From: Paenibacillus_AA sp045062745
Lineage (GTDB): Bacteria; Bacillota; Bacilli; Paenibacillales; NBRC-103111
Length of the DNA: 64,000 nt
NCBI RefSeq assembly: GCF_045062745.1
Contig: NZ_JBJGED010000022.1
Location: forward strand, 77,910-141,909
Reading direction: 5' to 3'
Below are positions 13,837 to 21,794 of the stretch, piece by piece (positions within the stretch are counted from its first letter, which is position 1; each line of letters starts with the position of its first letter). Made by a program: the position numbers and the translations under genes. Below the pieces are notes generated by a model. The model saw only the letters and a program-made list of their open reading frames with translations. It had not been told where the DNA came from and did no database searches.

Positions 13837-16431
13837 ATGGGCATGAAACCGAATGGCGACAAAATTCGAGTGACCGTGGATATTTACGGCCATACATATA
13901 AGCTTCTGACAACGAACAGCGTAGGCTATGTCAAACGAGTCGCGCAATACGTAAACGATCAAATGCACCAGATCGCCGCGGGCTCGCAGCGGTTGGACAT
14001 GCCTCGCATCGCCGTGCTGGCCGCGGTCACGATGGCGGACGAAGCGATGAAGGTGCAGCTCGAGATGGAGCAGCAAACCGCCGAGCTGGAGGAAGCGGTT
14101 CGTGTGAAGGCCGAGTATGCCGCGCTGCAGGAAGAGTCCCAGGCGAAGGCGGCGGAGCACGAAGCCGAGGTGAGCCGGCTGGAGGAACGCATACTCAAGC
14201 AGGTCGAGGAGCTGAAGCGGGTTACGGAGCTGCATGACGCCGAGCGGGTGGAGCATAAGCAGCTGGCGATTCAGTGGAAGCAGCAGGAGGAGCGGCTCGC
14301 GGGGGAGATCGCGAGTTTGCGGCAGGCGCAGCAGGAAGCCCTAGAGAAGAGCCGGATGCAGCAGATCGCAGCTGAGCGGCTGCAGGAGGAATATGAGCGC
14401 TATCGCCAGGAGCAGGGCGAGCTGCTCAGCATCAGCGAGCAAGAGGTGGCGGAGCTCAAGCGCCGGCGCGAAGAGCTGGAGCACGAAGGCGCCCGGCTGC
14501 GGGCGGAGCTGGAGCGGAGCGCGGAGGAGCTGCGCGAGCGGGAGCGAGCGAGCGAAGCGGCGTTGGCGGAGCAGCGGCGCGAGAGCGAAACGGCGTTGGC
14601 GGAGCAGGCGGAGCGGAGCGAAGCGGCGTTGGCGGAGCAGGCGGAGCGGAGCGAAGCGGCGTTAGCGGAGCAGCGGCGCGTGAGCGAGCAAGAGCTGAGC
14701 GAGCTGAGGCGCCAGCGGGACGAGCGGGAGCGCGCCACGGCGCAGCTGCGAGCGGATCTGTCGCAGCGGGAGCAGGCGCTGGCAAGCGCGCAAGCGGAGC
14801 TGGCCGCTGCGCGTGAGGAGCTCGCGCGGAGCAACGACGAACACCGCGAGCTACTGCGCCTGAGCGAGCTGGAGCTCGCCGAGCAGCAGCAGCGCAGCGA
14901 AACGGCGCTCGCGGAGCAACGGCGCGTGAGCGAGCAAGAGCTGGCTGAGCTGAAACGCCAGCGGGACGAGCGGGAGCGTGCCACAGCCCAACTGCGGGCA
15001 GAGCTGGCACAGCGCGAACAAGCATTGGCCGGCGTGCAGGACGAACTGGCCGCGGCGCAGGCCGAGCTCGTGCGGAGCGTCGAGGAGCACCGCGAGCTCC
15101 TGCGGCTGAGTGAGCAGGAGCTGGCCGAGTACCGGCAGCGCAGCGAGGCGGAGCTGGCACAGCTCCAGCAGCAAAGCGCTTTGGCCCGCGCCGAGCAGCA
15201 GCAGCGCCACGAGCAAGAGCTCGCGGAGCAGCGGCAGCGCGGCGAGGAAGCGCAGGCCGCGCTCGAGCGGAAGCGCACGGAGCTCGAGGCGGCGTTGGCA
15301 CAGCGCGATCGGGCACTGGCGACCGCGCAGGCCGAGCTGGCCGAAGCGCAAGCGGAGCTCGCGCGGAGCGGCGACGAGCAGCGTGAGCTGCTGCGCCTGA
15401 GCGAGCAAGAGCTCGCGGAGCAGCGGCAGCGCGGCGAGGAAGCGCAGGCCGCGCACGAGCGGAAGCAGACGGAGCTCGAGGCGGCGTTGGCGCAGCGCGA
15501 TCGGGCGCTCGCGACCGCGCAGGCCGAGCTGGCCGCCGCGCAAGCGGAGCTCGCGCGGACCGGCGACGAGCAGCGCGAGCTGCTGCGCCTGAGCGAGCAA
15601 GAGCTCGCGGAGCAGCGGCAGCGCGGCGAGGAAGCGCAGGCGGCGCACGAGCGGAAGCGCACGGAGCTCGAGGCGGCGTTGGCGCAGCGCGATCGGGCGC
15701 TGGCGACCGCGCAGGCCGAGCTGGCCGCCGCGCAAGCGGAGCTCGCGCGGAGCGGCGACGAGCAGCGCGAGCTGCTGCGCCTGAGCGAGCAAGAGCTCGC
15801 GGAGCAGCGGCAGCGCCACGAGCAGCAGCTCGCGGAGCAGCGGCAGCGCAGCGAGGCCGAGCTGGCGCAGCTCAAGCAGGCGCTCGCCGGCGCGGAAGCG
15901 AAGCTCGCACGCAGCAGCGACGAGCAGGAGCTGAAGCGCAAGCTCGCGGCCGAGCAAGAGCAAAAGCTGCTCGACCAGATCGTCGCGCAGCAGGAGACGC
16001 ACCGGCGCGAGCTGCGCGAGCAGGAGCAGGCGAACCTCACCGCGATCGAGGAGATCGAGACGCAGTGGCGAATGAAGCTGCAGCACACCGAGGAGCAGCT
16101 AAGCGACCTGCAGAGCCAAGCCGAGCGAGCCGAGGCCGAGCTGCTGGCGCTGCAGGAGTCGGCGCACGGCTGGCAGGAGGCGGCGTCGGCCCAAGCCGAC
16201 ACCGAGTGGATCGCCCGCTTCGAGGCGGCGGAGAAAGACTGGACGGAGCGGCTCGAACAGGCGAGAGCGCGGGAGCGCGAGCTGCAGGACGAGCTCGACC
16301 GGGCGAAGAGCGCGCCGGCGGGCAATCCCGAGCTGGAAGAGAACTACCGCAAGCTGCAGAACGAATACGCCAAGCTGAAGGTCGAATTCAACGAGTGGAT
16401 CGAGCTGGTGGAAATCGTAGAGAAAGAATAA
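13837..16431 (+). CDS. zapA: ZapA-domain protein with giant repetitive coiled-coil extension
   Basis: 864 residues from ATG 13837 (AAAGG at 13827-13831). Residues 8-75 are a ZapA domain (IRVTVDIYGHTYKL, then YVNDQMHQIAAG and IAVLAAVTMADE), which in small ZapA proteins of about 85-100 residues bundles FtsZ filaments at the division site. About 780 residues of uninterrupted Glu/Ala/Gln/Arg/Leu-rich coiled coil follow, with no membrane segment. Residues about 459-650 are three near-identical 64-residue units, and earlier units are more diverged. The gene sits exactly where zapA lies in Bacillus (after pheT, before cvpA), which supports orthology of the N-terminus. The extension could act as a long spacer or scaffold at the septum (inference). 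Confidence 0.85.
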   Translation: MGMKPNGDKIRVTVDIYGHTYKLLTTNSVGYVKRVAQYVNDQMHQIAAGSQRLDMPRIAVLAAVTMADEAMKVQLEMEQQTAELEEAVRVKAEYAALQEESQAKAAEHEAEVSRLEERILKQVEELKRVTELHDAERVEHKQLAIQWKQQEERLAGEIASLRQAQQEALEKSRMQQIAAERLQEEYERYRQEQGELLSISEQEVAELKRRREELEHEGARLRAELERSAEELRERERASEAALAEQRRESETALAEQAERSEAALAEQAERSEAALAEQRRVSEQELSELRRQRDERERATAQLRADLSQREQALASAQAELAAAREELARSNDEHRELLRLSELELAEQQQRSETALAEQRRVSEQELAELKRQRDERERATAQLRAELAQREQALAGVQDELAAAQAELVRSVEEHRELLRLSEQELAEYRQRSEAELAQLQQQSALARAEQQQRHEQELAEQRQRGEEAQAALERKRTELEAALAQRDRALATAQAELAEAQAELARSGDEQRELLRLSEQELAEQRQRGEEAQAAHERKQTELEAALAQRDRALATAQAELAAAQAELARTGDEQRELLRLSEQELAEQRQRGEEAQAAHERKRTELEAALAQRDRALATAQAELAAAQAELARSGDEQRELLRLSEQELAEQRQRHEQQLAEQRQRSEAELAQLKQALAGAEAKLARSSDEQELKRKLAAEQEQKLLDQIVAQQETHRRELREQEQANLTAIEEIETQWRMKLQHTEEQLSDLQSQAERAEAELLALQESAHGWQEAASAQADTEWIARFEAAEKDWTERLEQARARERELQDELDRAKSAPAGNPELEENYRKLQNEYAKLKVEFNEWIELVEIVEKE
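15211..15822 (+). repeat. 192-bp tandem repeat inside zapA
   Basis: The phrase GAGCAAGAGCTCGCGGAGC recurs at 15211, 15403, 15595 and 15787, exactly 192 bases apart. This gives three full units and a partial fourth. The period is a multiple of three (64 codons), so copy-number change keeps the frame. Copies differ at a few positions only, suggesting recent duplication or gene conversion. Confidence 0.93.
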
Positions 16432-16443
16432 AGGGTGACGCGC

Positions 16444-16998
16444 ATGCACACGTACAATGTGTTGGATGTCGTCGTTGCCATCGCGATCGTGGGCGCCATT
16501 CTCCTCGGTTATTACCGGGGGTTTGTCGCCCAGCTTGTTTCGATCGCCGGTTTTGTCGCCGCATACCTGGTCGCCTACTGGCTCTATGACGACTTGGCCG
16601 CCGTTCTGGCGCGTACGCTGCCGGTCCATTCGTTCAAGGCGATCGAGCAGTACGCCTTCCTCATCGAAGGCTTGAATGTCGATCGGTACTTGTACAACGC
16701 GGTCAGCTTCGCCTTCCTGTTCATCATCACGAAGGTGGGGCTGACGATCGTAGGCCGCATCCTGCACCTCGTGACCAAGGTGCCAGGGGTGCGGACGGTC
16801 AACAAAGCGGCCGGCGCCTTGCTCGCCTTGATCGAAGCCGTGCTGCTGATCGTAATCGGGGTCCATGTGATGAGCGTGCTCCCTTCGGAATCGGTACAAA
16901 AGCTGCTGGCGGACTCCCGGTCGGCGGCCTTCATCATGGAGCATATGCCGGACGCAATGCTGAAGCTAAAAGAGCTCTGGAGCACCACCCGCAGTTAG
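16444..16998 (+). CDS. CvpA family membrane protein
   Basis: 184 residues from ATG 16444, with AAAGGGTG as ribosome binding site overlapping the end of the zapA gene; GTG 16435 is an alternative. About four membrane helices: VLDVVVAIAIVGAILLGYYRGF at the start, then VAAYLVAYWLYDDL, a helix near FAFLFIITKVGLTIVGRIL, and ALIEAVLLIVIGVHV. CvpA proteins take part in colicin V production or export in E. coli and are widespread envelope proteins of uncertain role. The position after zapA matches yshB of Bacillus. Confidence 0.87.
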   Translation: MHTYNVLDVVVAIAIVGAILLGYYRGFVAQLVSIAGFVAAYLVAYWLYDDLAAVLARTLPVHSFKAIEQYAFLIEGLNVDRYLYNAVSFAFLFIITKVGLTIVGRILHLVTKVPGVRTVNKAAGALLALIEAVLLIVIGVHVMSVLPSESVQKLLADSRSAAFIMEHMPDAMLKLKELWSTTRS

Positions 16999-17300
16999 CA
17001 AAAAACGGCTCCAATTCGATTTTGCCTATTTTTTGTGGATGGTTCATCGAAACGCGCGCGCTCTAGTTTGAATTCACCAACTTACAGAAGGCTGGAATTG
17101 ATTTGGACAAGCTCTAGTTCGATTCCGCCGAATTGGACCACATGTTTACAATACGGATCCCGAAATACCGCCATATAGTTTGGCAAATTCGAACTGCATA
17201 GCGTGGACTTCCCTTAGGCACAGACTCCAATTGGGCAAAATCGAACTACTCGCTGAAAATCGAATTGGGCCTCGAACGACCTCCTCGACCTTGAATCGCC
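16999..17300. repeat. Intergenic stretch with dispersed degenerate 'GGCAAAATCGAA' repeats
   Basis: This gene-free stretch contains at least five versions of one motif on both strands: CAATTCGATTTTGCC (about 17012), TAGTTCGATTCCGCCGAATT (about 17114), TTGGCAAATTCGAACTG (about 17178), TTGGGCAAAATCGAACTAC (about 17231) and AATCGAATTGGGCC near 17258. The same family recurs at about 44700-44940. No coding potential or RNA gene was recognised. Confidence 0.7.
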
Positions 17301-17307
17301 GAACAAC

Positions 17308-17333
17308 AAAAAAGACCCCGCTCAAGCGGGATC
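17308..17333 (-). terminator. Terminator of the SDR gene, overlapping its stop codon
   Basis: On the minus strand GATCCCGCT and AGCGGGGTC form the stem, followed by TTTTTT. The last codons of the SDR gene (stop at 17322-17324) form the 5' arm. Confidence 0.88.
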
Positions 17334-18011
17334 CTGCGCTTCAAACAAATGGCCGTTGTAGCTGCCCGGAGCGAGGGTGACGAGGCGGAGCAGGTCCGGC
17401 GCGATCCGGTTCGGGTCGACGCCGTTCGTCTGCTTTTCCGTCTTCACCAAGCCCGCATTGTACAGATTGATCAACAGATCGTAGCCGCCCTCCTCCCCGG
17501 CAATCGAACGCGTGAGCGACTCGAGTCCCGCCTTGCTGGCACTGTAGGCCGCGAATCCGCAAGCGCCGTTCGCGAGGTCGGATGTGATATTGACGATCCG
17601 TCCGTATTTTTGCTTGCGCATCAGATGGAGGCACGCTTTGGTCATGAGAAAGGCGCTTGTCAAATTATTTTGCAGAGTATAGTTCCAGGAATCAAGCGTG
17701 GTCTCCACGATCGGTGCGGGCTCGTAAACCGCTGTGTTGTTAATGAGGATATCGATATGGCCGTACGACGTCCGGACCAGGTCGACGAGCGTCTGCACTT
17801 CCTTCTCCGAGGACACATCCGTCCGGACCGCGTGGGCGATCCCCCCGAACGACTCGATCTGCTTTTTCACTTCCTCCAGCTGGGAGAGACGTCTTCCGCA
17901 CAGGATGACGACCGCGCCTTCGCGGGCGAACAGCAGAGCCGTTGCTTTGCCAAGGCCGGTCCCTGAGCCGGTGACGACTGCGATTCGATTCGCTAAACGA
18001 CCATTCCTCAC
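17322..18011 (-). CDS. Short-chain dehydrogenase/reductase
   Basis: 229 residues from GTG 18011, with AAGGGGTTGGG upstream. The classical SDR layout is present: NAD(P)-binding TGSGTGLG (about 14-21), NNTAV (a variant of NNAG, about 91-95), the catalytic Ser in NITSDLANG (about 143) and YSASK (about 156-160). Arg residues after the first beta strand (CGRR) suggest NADP(H) (inference). The substrate is unknown. It lies with two other minus-strand genes between cvpA and mutS2, where Bacillus subtilis has polX. Confidence 0.88.
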   Translation of the reverse strand: MRNGRLANRIAVVTGSGTGLGKATALLFAREGAVVILCGRRLSQLEEVKKQIESFGGIAHAVRTDVSSEKEVQTLVDLVRTSYGHIDILINNTAVYEPAPIVETTLDSWNYTLQNNLTSAFLMTKACLHLMRKQKYGRIVNITSDLANGACGFAAYSASKAGLESLTRSIAGEEGGYDLLINLYNAGLVKTEKQTNGVDPNRIAPDLLRLVTLAPGSYNGHLFEAQDPA

Positions 18012-18081
18012 AATCCCAACCCCTTTACTATGTTATAAATATCCTACCAGATTTTGGTGCGTTAGCAAATACATCCGCAAC

Positions 18082-18112
18082 AAAAAACAGCCTTCTCACA
18101 GAAGGCTGCTCT
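18082..18112 (-). terminator. Terminator of the cupredoxin gene
   Basis: On the minus strand AGCAGCCTTCTG and the matching GAAGGCTG arm form a hairpin, followed by TTTTTTG. Confidence 0.88.
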
Positions 18113-18125
18113 CAGGATATGGGCA

Positions 18126-18560
18126 TTAAGCTTCAACCACAATTTTCGCTTTCATTTTCGCATGGTCCGTCCCGCATGGAATGTTGCATTGAATATCGTA
18201 CGTGCCGGGCTTGTCGAATTTGAATTCGACGGTTTTGTTCGTGCCGACCGTCAGGTCGATGCCGTTCGCCTTGAAGCCGTGTGCGCCGTCCGTGCTGTTC
18301 AATGTGACTTTGTATGTCTCGCCGGCTTTTACTTTGTATTCGGCTTGGTCGAACTTCCAGTTCGTTGCGGTAATTTTCAATTCCTTGGCTCCGCCGGAAG
18401 CCGGAGTAGCGGCCGCTGTCGAAGAGGGCGACGAGGAAGGCGATGAGGTTGGCTTGGCCGATGCGCTTGGAGACGCGTTGGTCGCTTCGTCTTTTTTGCT
18501 GCAGGCTGCAATTGTGAAAATTACGGTTAATGCCATCAGTGCTACGATAAGCTTCTTCAT
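18126..18560 (-). CDS. Lipoprotein cupredoxin with a CuA-type copper site (COX2-like)
   Basis: 144 residues from ATG 18560, six bases after GGAGGG; ATG 18563 is an alternative. A lipobox (IAAC, Cys20) is followed by a Ser/Pro/Ala-rich tether to about residue 57, then a cupredoxin fold. The ligands His94 (DGAHGF), Cys125, Cys129, His133 and Met136 (CNIPCGTDHAKM) keep the C-x3-C-x3-H-x2-M spacing of the binuclear CuA centre of cytochrome oxidase subunit II. The usual Glu between the cysteines is Ile here. There are no helices for membrane-embedded subunit II and no oxidase genes nearby. It could carry electrons or deliver copper (inference). Confidence 0.87.
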   Translation of the reverse strand: MKKLIVALMALTVIFTIAACSKKDEATNASPSASAKPTSSPSSSPSSTAAATPASGGAKELKITATNWKFDQAEYKVKAGETYKVTLNSTDGAHGFKANGIDLTVGTNKTVEFKFDKPGTYDIQCNIPCGTDHAKMKAKIVVEA

Positions 18561-18680
18561 CATGATCCCTCCGTTTGAAATGGAAATTGTTGCTTCCCAT
18601 CCATTATACAAGATCGGGCACCCTAGCGCGGTGACAGTCTTGTGAACTTAGGAACGGGTCCGGAGGGACCGGATATGTAG

Positions 18681-18710
18681 GAAAAGAGTCTGCTCTTGCG
18701 GAGCAGACTC
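18681..18710 (-). terminator. Terminator of the PF04020 membrane protein gene
   Basis: On the minus strand GAGTCTGCTC and GAGCAGACTC form a perfect 10-bp stem, followed by TTTTCC. Confidence 0.85.
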
Positions 18711-18730
18711 CGGGGTGGTTCGGCCGGTTG

Positions 18731-19096
18731 CTACGAGGCACTTCCTTCACGCTTCGTAGCGTCGAAGGGCGTGCTGACCGGGATGAACAGATCGACAATT
18801 CCGATGACAAGAGCAGCCAGAATAGCTCCGATGATGGAGACACTCACGCCGGTGACGACGAATTGTGCGATCCAGATGATAAGCGCGCTCGCCAGGAACC
18901 CGACGATACCCCGACCGAAGGGCGTGATTCGTTTGCCGAAGATCCCTTCGACAATCCACCCAATGACGGCAATGACCAGGGCCAGGAAAAAGGCGCTCCA
19001 GAACCCGCCAATGCTGAACGCAGGCACGATCCACCCCACCACCATCAGAACGATCGTGGAAACCACCAAGCGAACGAGATGACCAAGAAACTGCAT
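18731..19096 (-). CDS. Phage-holin-4-superfamily (PF04020, YvlD-like) membrane protein
   Basis: 121 residues from ATG 19096 with AGGAGG at 19104-19109. There are four hydrophobic segments: LGHLVRLVVSTIVLMVVGWIV, FFLALVIAVIGWIVEGIF, GFLASALIIWIAQFVV and IIGAILAALVIGIVDLF. The family name comes from sequence similarity to holins, but chromosomal YvlD-type members are not part of prophages and nothing phage-like surrounds this gene. In Bacillus related genes belong to the envelope-stress (LiaRS or sigma-W) regulons. The role is unknown. Confidence 0.82.
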   Translation of the reverse strand: MQFLGHLVRLVVSTIVLMVVGWIVPAFSIGGFWSAFFLALVIAVIGWIVEGIFGKRITPFGRGIVGFLASALIIWIAQFVVTGVSVSIIGAILAALVIGIVDLFIPVSTPFDATKREGSAS

Positions 19097-19287
19097 GCGA
19101 GGGTCCTCCTTTTGGTTTGATGAACTACATTCGAGGCTCGCCATTATTGTTTGCCAATTCACCCGCAATATGAGTCCCACATCTCGGCAAAATTAGTTAT
19201 ACCCGATCGCGGCCATGGTAACGGCTTTTCCCTTCGGCTATAATAGACGGGAAGCCCGTATGCTCGTTTAGGAAAAGAGGATCTGTC

Positions 19288-21651
19288 TTGAATACGAAAA
19301 TTTTATATACATTGGAATTCGCCAAAATTACGGCCCGGCTGGCCGAACATGCGGCTACGTCGCTGGGCAAAGGAATGGCCGAAGCGCTCCGTCCGAACTC
19401 CGACTTGGATACCGTCAAACGCTTACTCCAAACCACAGATGAAGCGGTCAAGGTCGACCGCTTGAAGGGAGGGGCTCCATTCGGCGGCGTCCGCGACGTG
19501 AGGCCTGCGCTGCAGCGGGCCCGGATCGGCGGCATGCTGAGCATGCACGAGCTGCTCGATATCGCCAACACGACTTCCGGAGGGCGGAGGCTGAAGCGGT
19601 TCCTCCAAGCCGTACATGAGCAAGCGGAGATTCCGAGCCTGGTGGCGCTGTGCGAGTCGGTCGGCGACCATACCGAGATCGATCAGGCGATCAAGGCCTG
19701 CATTGACGATCAGGCCGACATGCTCGACAGCGCGAGCCCCGAGCTGGCTCGCATCCGCCAGGAGCTGCGCACAAGCGAATCCCGGGCGCGCGACAAGCTG
19801 GAGCAGATGATCCGGACGTCGTCCGTGCAGAAAATGCTGCAGGACGCGCTTATCACCATCCGCGGCGACCGATATGTGATCCCTGTGAAGGCGGAGTACC
19901 GCAGCCATTTTGGCGGGATCGTCCATGATCAGTCGGCCTCCGGCGCCACGCTCTTCATCGAGCCCGAAGCGGTTGTCACGCTCAATAACAAGCTGCGGGA
20001 ACTGAAGCTGCGCGAGGAGAAGGAGATTGAGAAAATCTTGCTCCGGCTCACTGCGATCGTAGCGGAGGTCGCGGAGGAGCTGCGTTATACCGTCGAGGCG
20101 CTGGCGGAGCTTGATTTTGTATTCGCCAAGGCCGGACTCGCCCGCGAGTTGAAAGCGACCTTGCCGCTGATGAACGATCGCGGCTTCTTGAAGCTGAAGA
20201 AGGGCCGTCATCCGCTCATCCCGCCGGCCGCCGTCGTGCCGCTCGATCTGGAGCTCGGGAATCAGTTCTCGACGATCATCGTGACCGGCCCGAACACCGG
20301 GGGCAAGACCGTCTCGCTCAAGACCGTCGGCCTGCTGAGCTTGATGGCGATGTGCGGCTTGTTCATCCCCGCGGAGGACGGCAGCCAGCTGTGCGTATTC
20401 GATGCGATCTTCGCCGATATCGGCGATGAGCAGAGTATCGAACAAAACCTCAGTACGTTCTCCAGCCATATGACGAACATCATCAGCATCCTGAAGGACA
20501 TGACGCCGAAGAGCCTCGTGCTGCTGGACGAATTGGGAGCCGGCACCGATCCTTCGGAGGGCTCTGCGCTCGCCATCGCCATTCTCGACCATATTCACCG
20601 GCTGGGCTGCCGGACGATTGCGACTACACACTATAGCGAGCTGAAGGCATACGCCTTCGAACGTAAAGGTATTATTAACGCCAGCATGGAATTTGATGTG
20701 CAGACGCTGAGTCCCACTTACCGGCTGCTCGTCGGGGTGCCGGGGCGAAGCAACGCCTTCGCGATCGCCGAGCGACTCGGGCTGCCGCTGCGCATCATCG
20801 AGGCGGCGCGCGGACAAGTGGGCGAGGACGATCTGCGCGTCGAATCGATGATCGCCTCGCTCGAGGCGAACCGGGTGACCGCGGAAGCGGAGCGCCACAA
20901 CGCCGAGCAGCTGCGCCGCGAGGCCGAACAGCTGCGGCAGCGGCTCGAGGACGAGCAGCAGCGCTTCCGCGAGCAGCGCGACAAGCTGCTCGCCCGCGCC
21001 GAGGAGGACGCGCGGGCCGCGGTGGCCAAGGCGCGCGCCGAGGGCGAGGCCGTCATCCGTGAGCTGCGGCGGCTGGCGCTCGAGGAGCGCGGCGCGGTGA
21101 AGGAGCACCAGCTGATCGAGGCCAAGCGGCGGCTCGATCAGGCGGTGCCGGAGCTGCGCGACAAGCAGCCTCAGCGCGCGGCCGGCAAGCGGAAGGACGA
21201 AAAGGTCGAGGCCGGCGACGAAGTGAAGGTTGTGCACCTGAACCAAAAAGGCCATGTCGTAGAACTGGTGAACGACAAAGAAGCGATGGTGCAGATCGGC
21301 ATTATGAAGATGAAGGTGCGGCTCGACCAGCTGGAGCTGATCAAGGCGGCGCCCGCCAAGCCGGTGCAGCAAACGGCGACGACGGTCAAGCGTACCCGCG
21401 ACGACAATGTGCGCACGGAGCTCGATCTGCGCGGCTCCAATCTCGAGGAAGCCATCGTCGAGACCGACCGGTTCTTGGACGAGAGCTTCTTGAATAATAT
21501 GGGTCAGGTATACATCATCCATGGCAAGGGGACGGGCGTGCTGAGGGCCGGTCTGCAGGACTATTTTCGCAAGCATAAGCACGTGAAGAGCTTCCGCCTC
21601 GGCAATTACGGAGAAGGCGGCGTCGGGGTGACCGTCGTCGAATTGAAATAA
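19288..21651 (+). CDS. mutS2: MutS2 / RqcU ATPase with Smr nuclease domain
   Basis: 787 residues from TTG 19288 (AAAAGAGG upstream). A candidate TATAAT at 19239-19244 lacks a good -35. The MutS core domain has Walker A GPNTGGKT at about 334-341 and Walker B in LVLLDELGAGTDPSEG. An Arg/Glu-rich coiled arm spans about 515-630, and the C-terminal Smr domain (about 705-787) includes LDLRG and IIHGKGTGVLR. MutS2 lacks the mismatch-recognition domain of MutS1. In Bacillus it splits collided ribosomes (RqcU) and it suppresses recombination in some species. Bacillus has the same zapA-cvpA-...-mutS2 order. Confidence 0.96.
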   Translation: MNTKILYTLEFAKITARLAEHAATSLGKGMAEALRPNSDLDTVKRLLQTTDEAVKVDRLKGGAPFGGVRDVRPALQRARIGGMLSMHELLDIANTTSGGRRLKRFLQAVHEQAEIPSLVALCESVGDHTEIDQAIKACIDDQADMLDSASPELARIRQELRTSESRARDKLEQMIRTSSVQKMLQDALITIRGDRYVIPVKAEYRSHFGGIVHDQSASGATLFIEPEAVVTLNNKLRELKLREEKEIEKILLRLTAIVAEVAEELRYTVEALAELDFVFAKAGLARELKATLPLMNDRGFLKLKKGRHPLIPPAAVVPLDLELGNQFSTIIVTGPNTGGKTVSLKTVGLLSLMAMCGLFIPAEDGSQLCVFDAIFADIGDEQSIEQNLSTFSSHMTNIISILKDMTPKSLVLLDELGAGTDPSEGSALAIAILDHIHRLGCRTIATTHYSELKAYAFERKGIINASMEFDVQTLSPTYRLLVGVPGRSNAFAIAERLGLPLRIIEAARGQVGEDDLRVESMIASLEANRVTAEAERHNAEQLRREAEQLRQRLEDEQQRFREQRDKLLARAEEDARAAVAKARAEGEAVIRELRRLALEERGAVKEHQLIEAKRRLDQAVPELRDKQPQRAAGKRKDEKVEAGDEVKVVHLNQKGHVVELVNDKEAMVQIGIMKMKVRLDQLELIKAAPAKPVQQTATTVKRTRDDNVRTELDLRGSNLEEAIVETDRFLDESFLNNMGQVYIIHGKGTGVLRAGLQDYFRKHKHVKSFRLGNYGEGGVGVTVVELK

Positions 21652-21665
21652 GCTTGAAAAAATGT

Positions 21666-21691
21666 TGAAACCGCATATTAGGTTCTGCGTA
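21666..21691 (+). promoter_or_regulatory. Sigma-W-type ECF promoter for pspA
   Basis: TGAAAC (21666-21671), a 16-base spacer and CGTA (21688-21691) match the sigma-W consensus of Bacillus exactly. It lies about 100 bases before the pspA start. In Bacillus subtilis pspA is known to be sigma-W-dependent. Confidence 0.75.
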
Positions 21692-21794
21692 TGAATGGGT
21701 GTAAGGAAAAACGTTCAGAGGGCTTGCAAGCCGAACGATAACCTGGGACAATCGAATCAACAATAAACCACATTTATGCGGGAGGAACCGAACA

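Noticed and set aside
15211..15822. CRISPR-like array
   Set aside because: The 192-bp units are contiguous coding repeats without spacers.
14400..16325. A 641-codon minus-strand open frame rich in Ser, Cys, Ala and Arg
   Set aside because: It is the antisense of the Glu/Ala/Gln-rich zapA coiled coil; the composition follows from the opposite strand and no ribosome binding site or domain is present.
18731..19096. Prophage evidence from the 'holin' family name
   Set aside because: PF04020 members are ordinary chromosomal membrane proteins and no endolysin, integrase or structural gene is nearby.
19423..21582. A 719-codon minus-strand open frame opposite mutS2
   Set aside because: High GC gives long antisense frames; the sense frame has all MutS2 motifs and this one has none.
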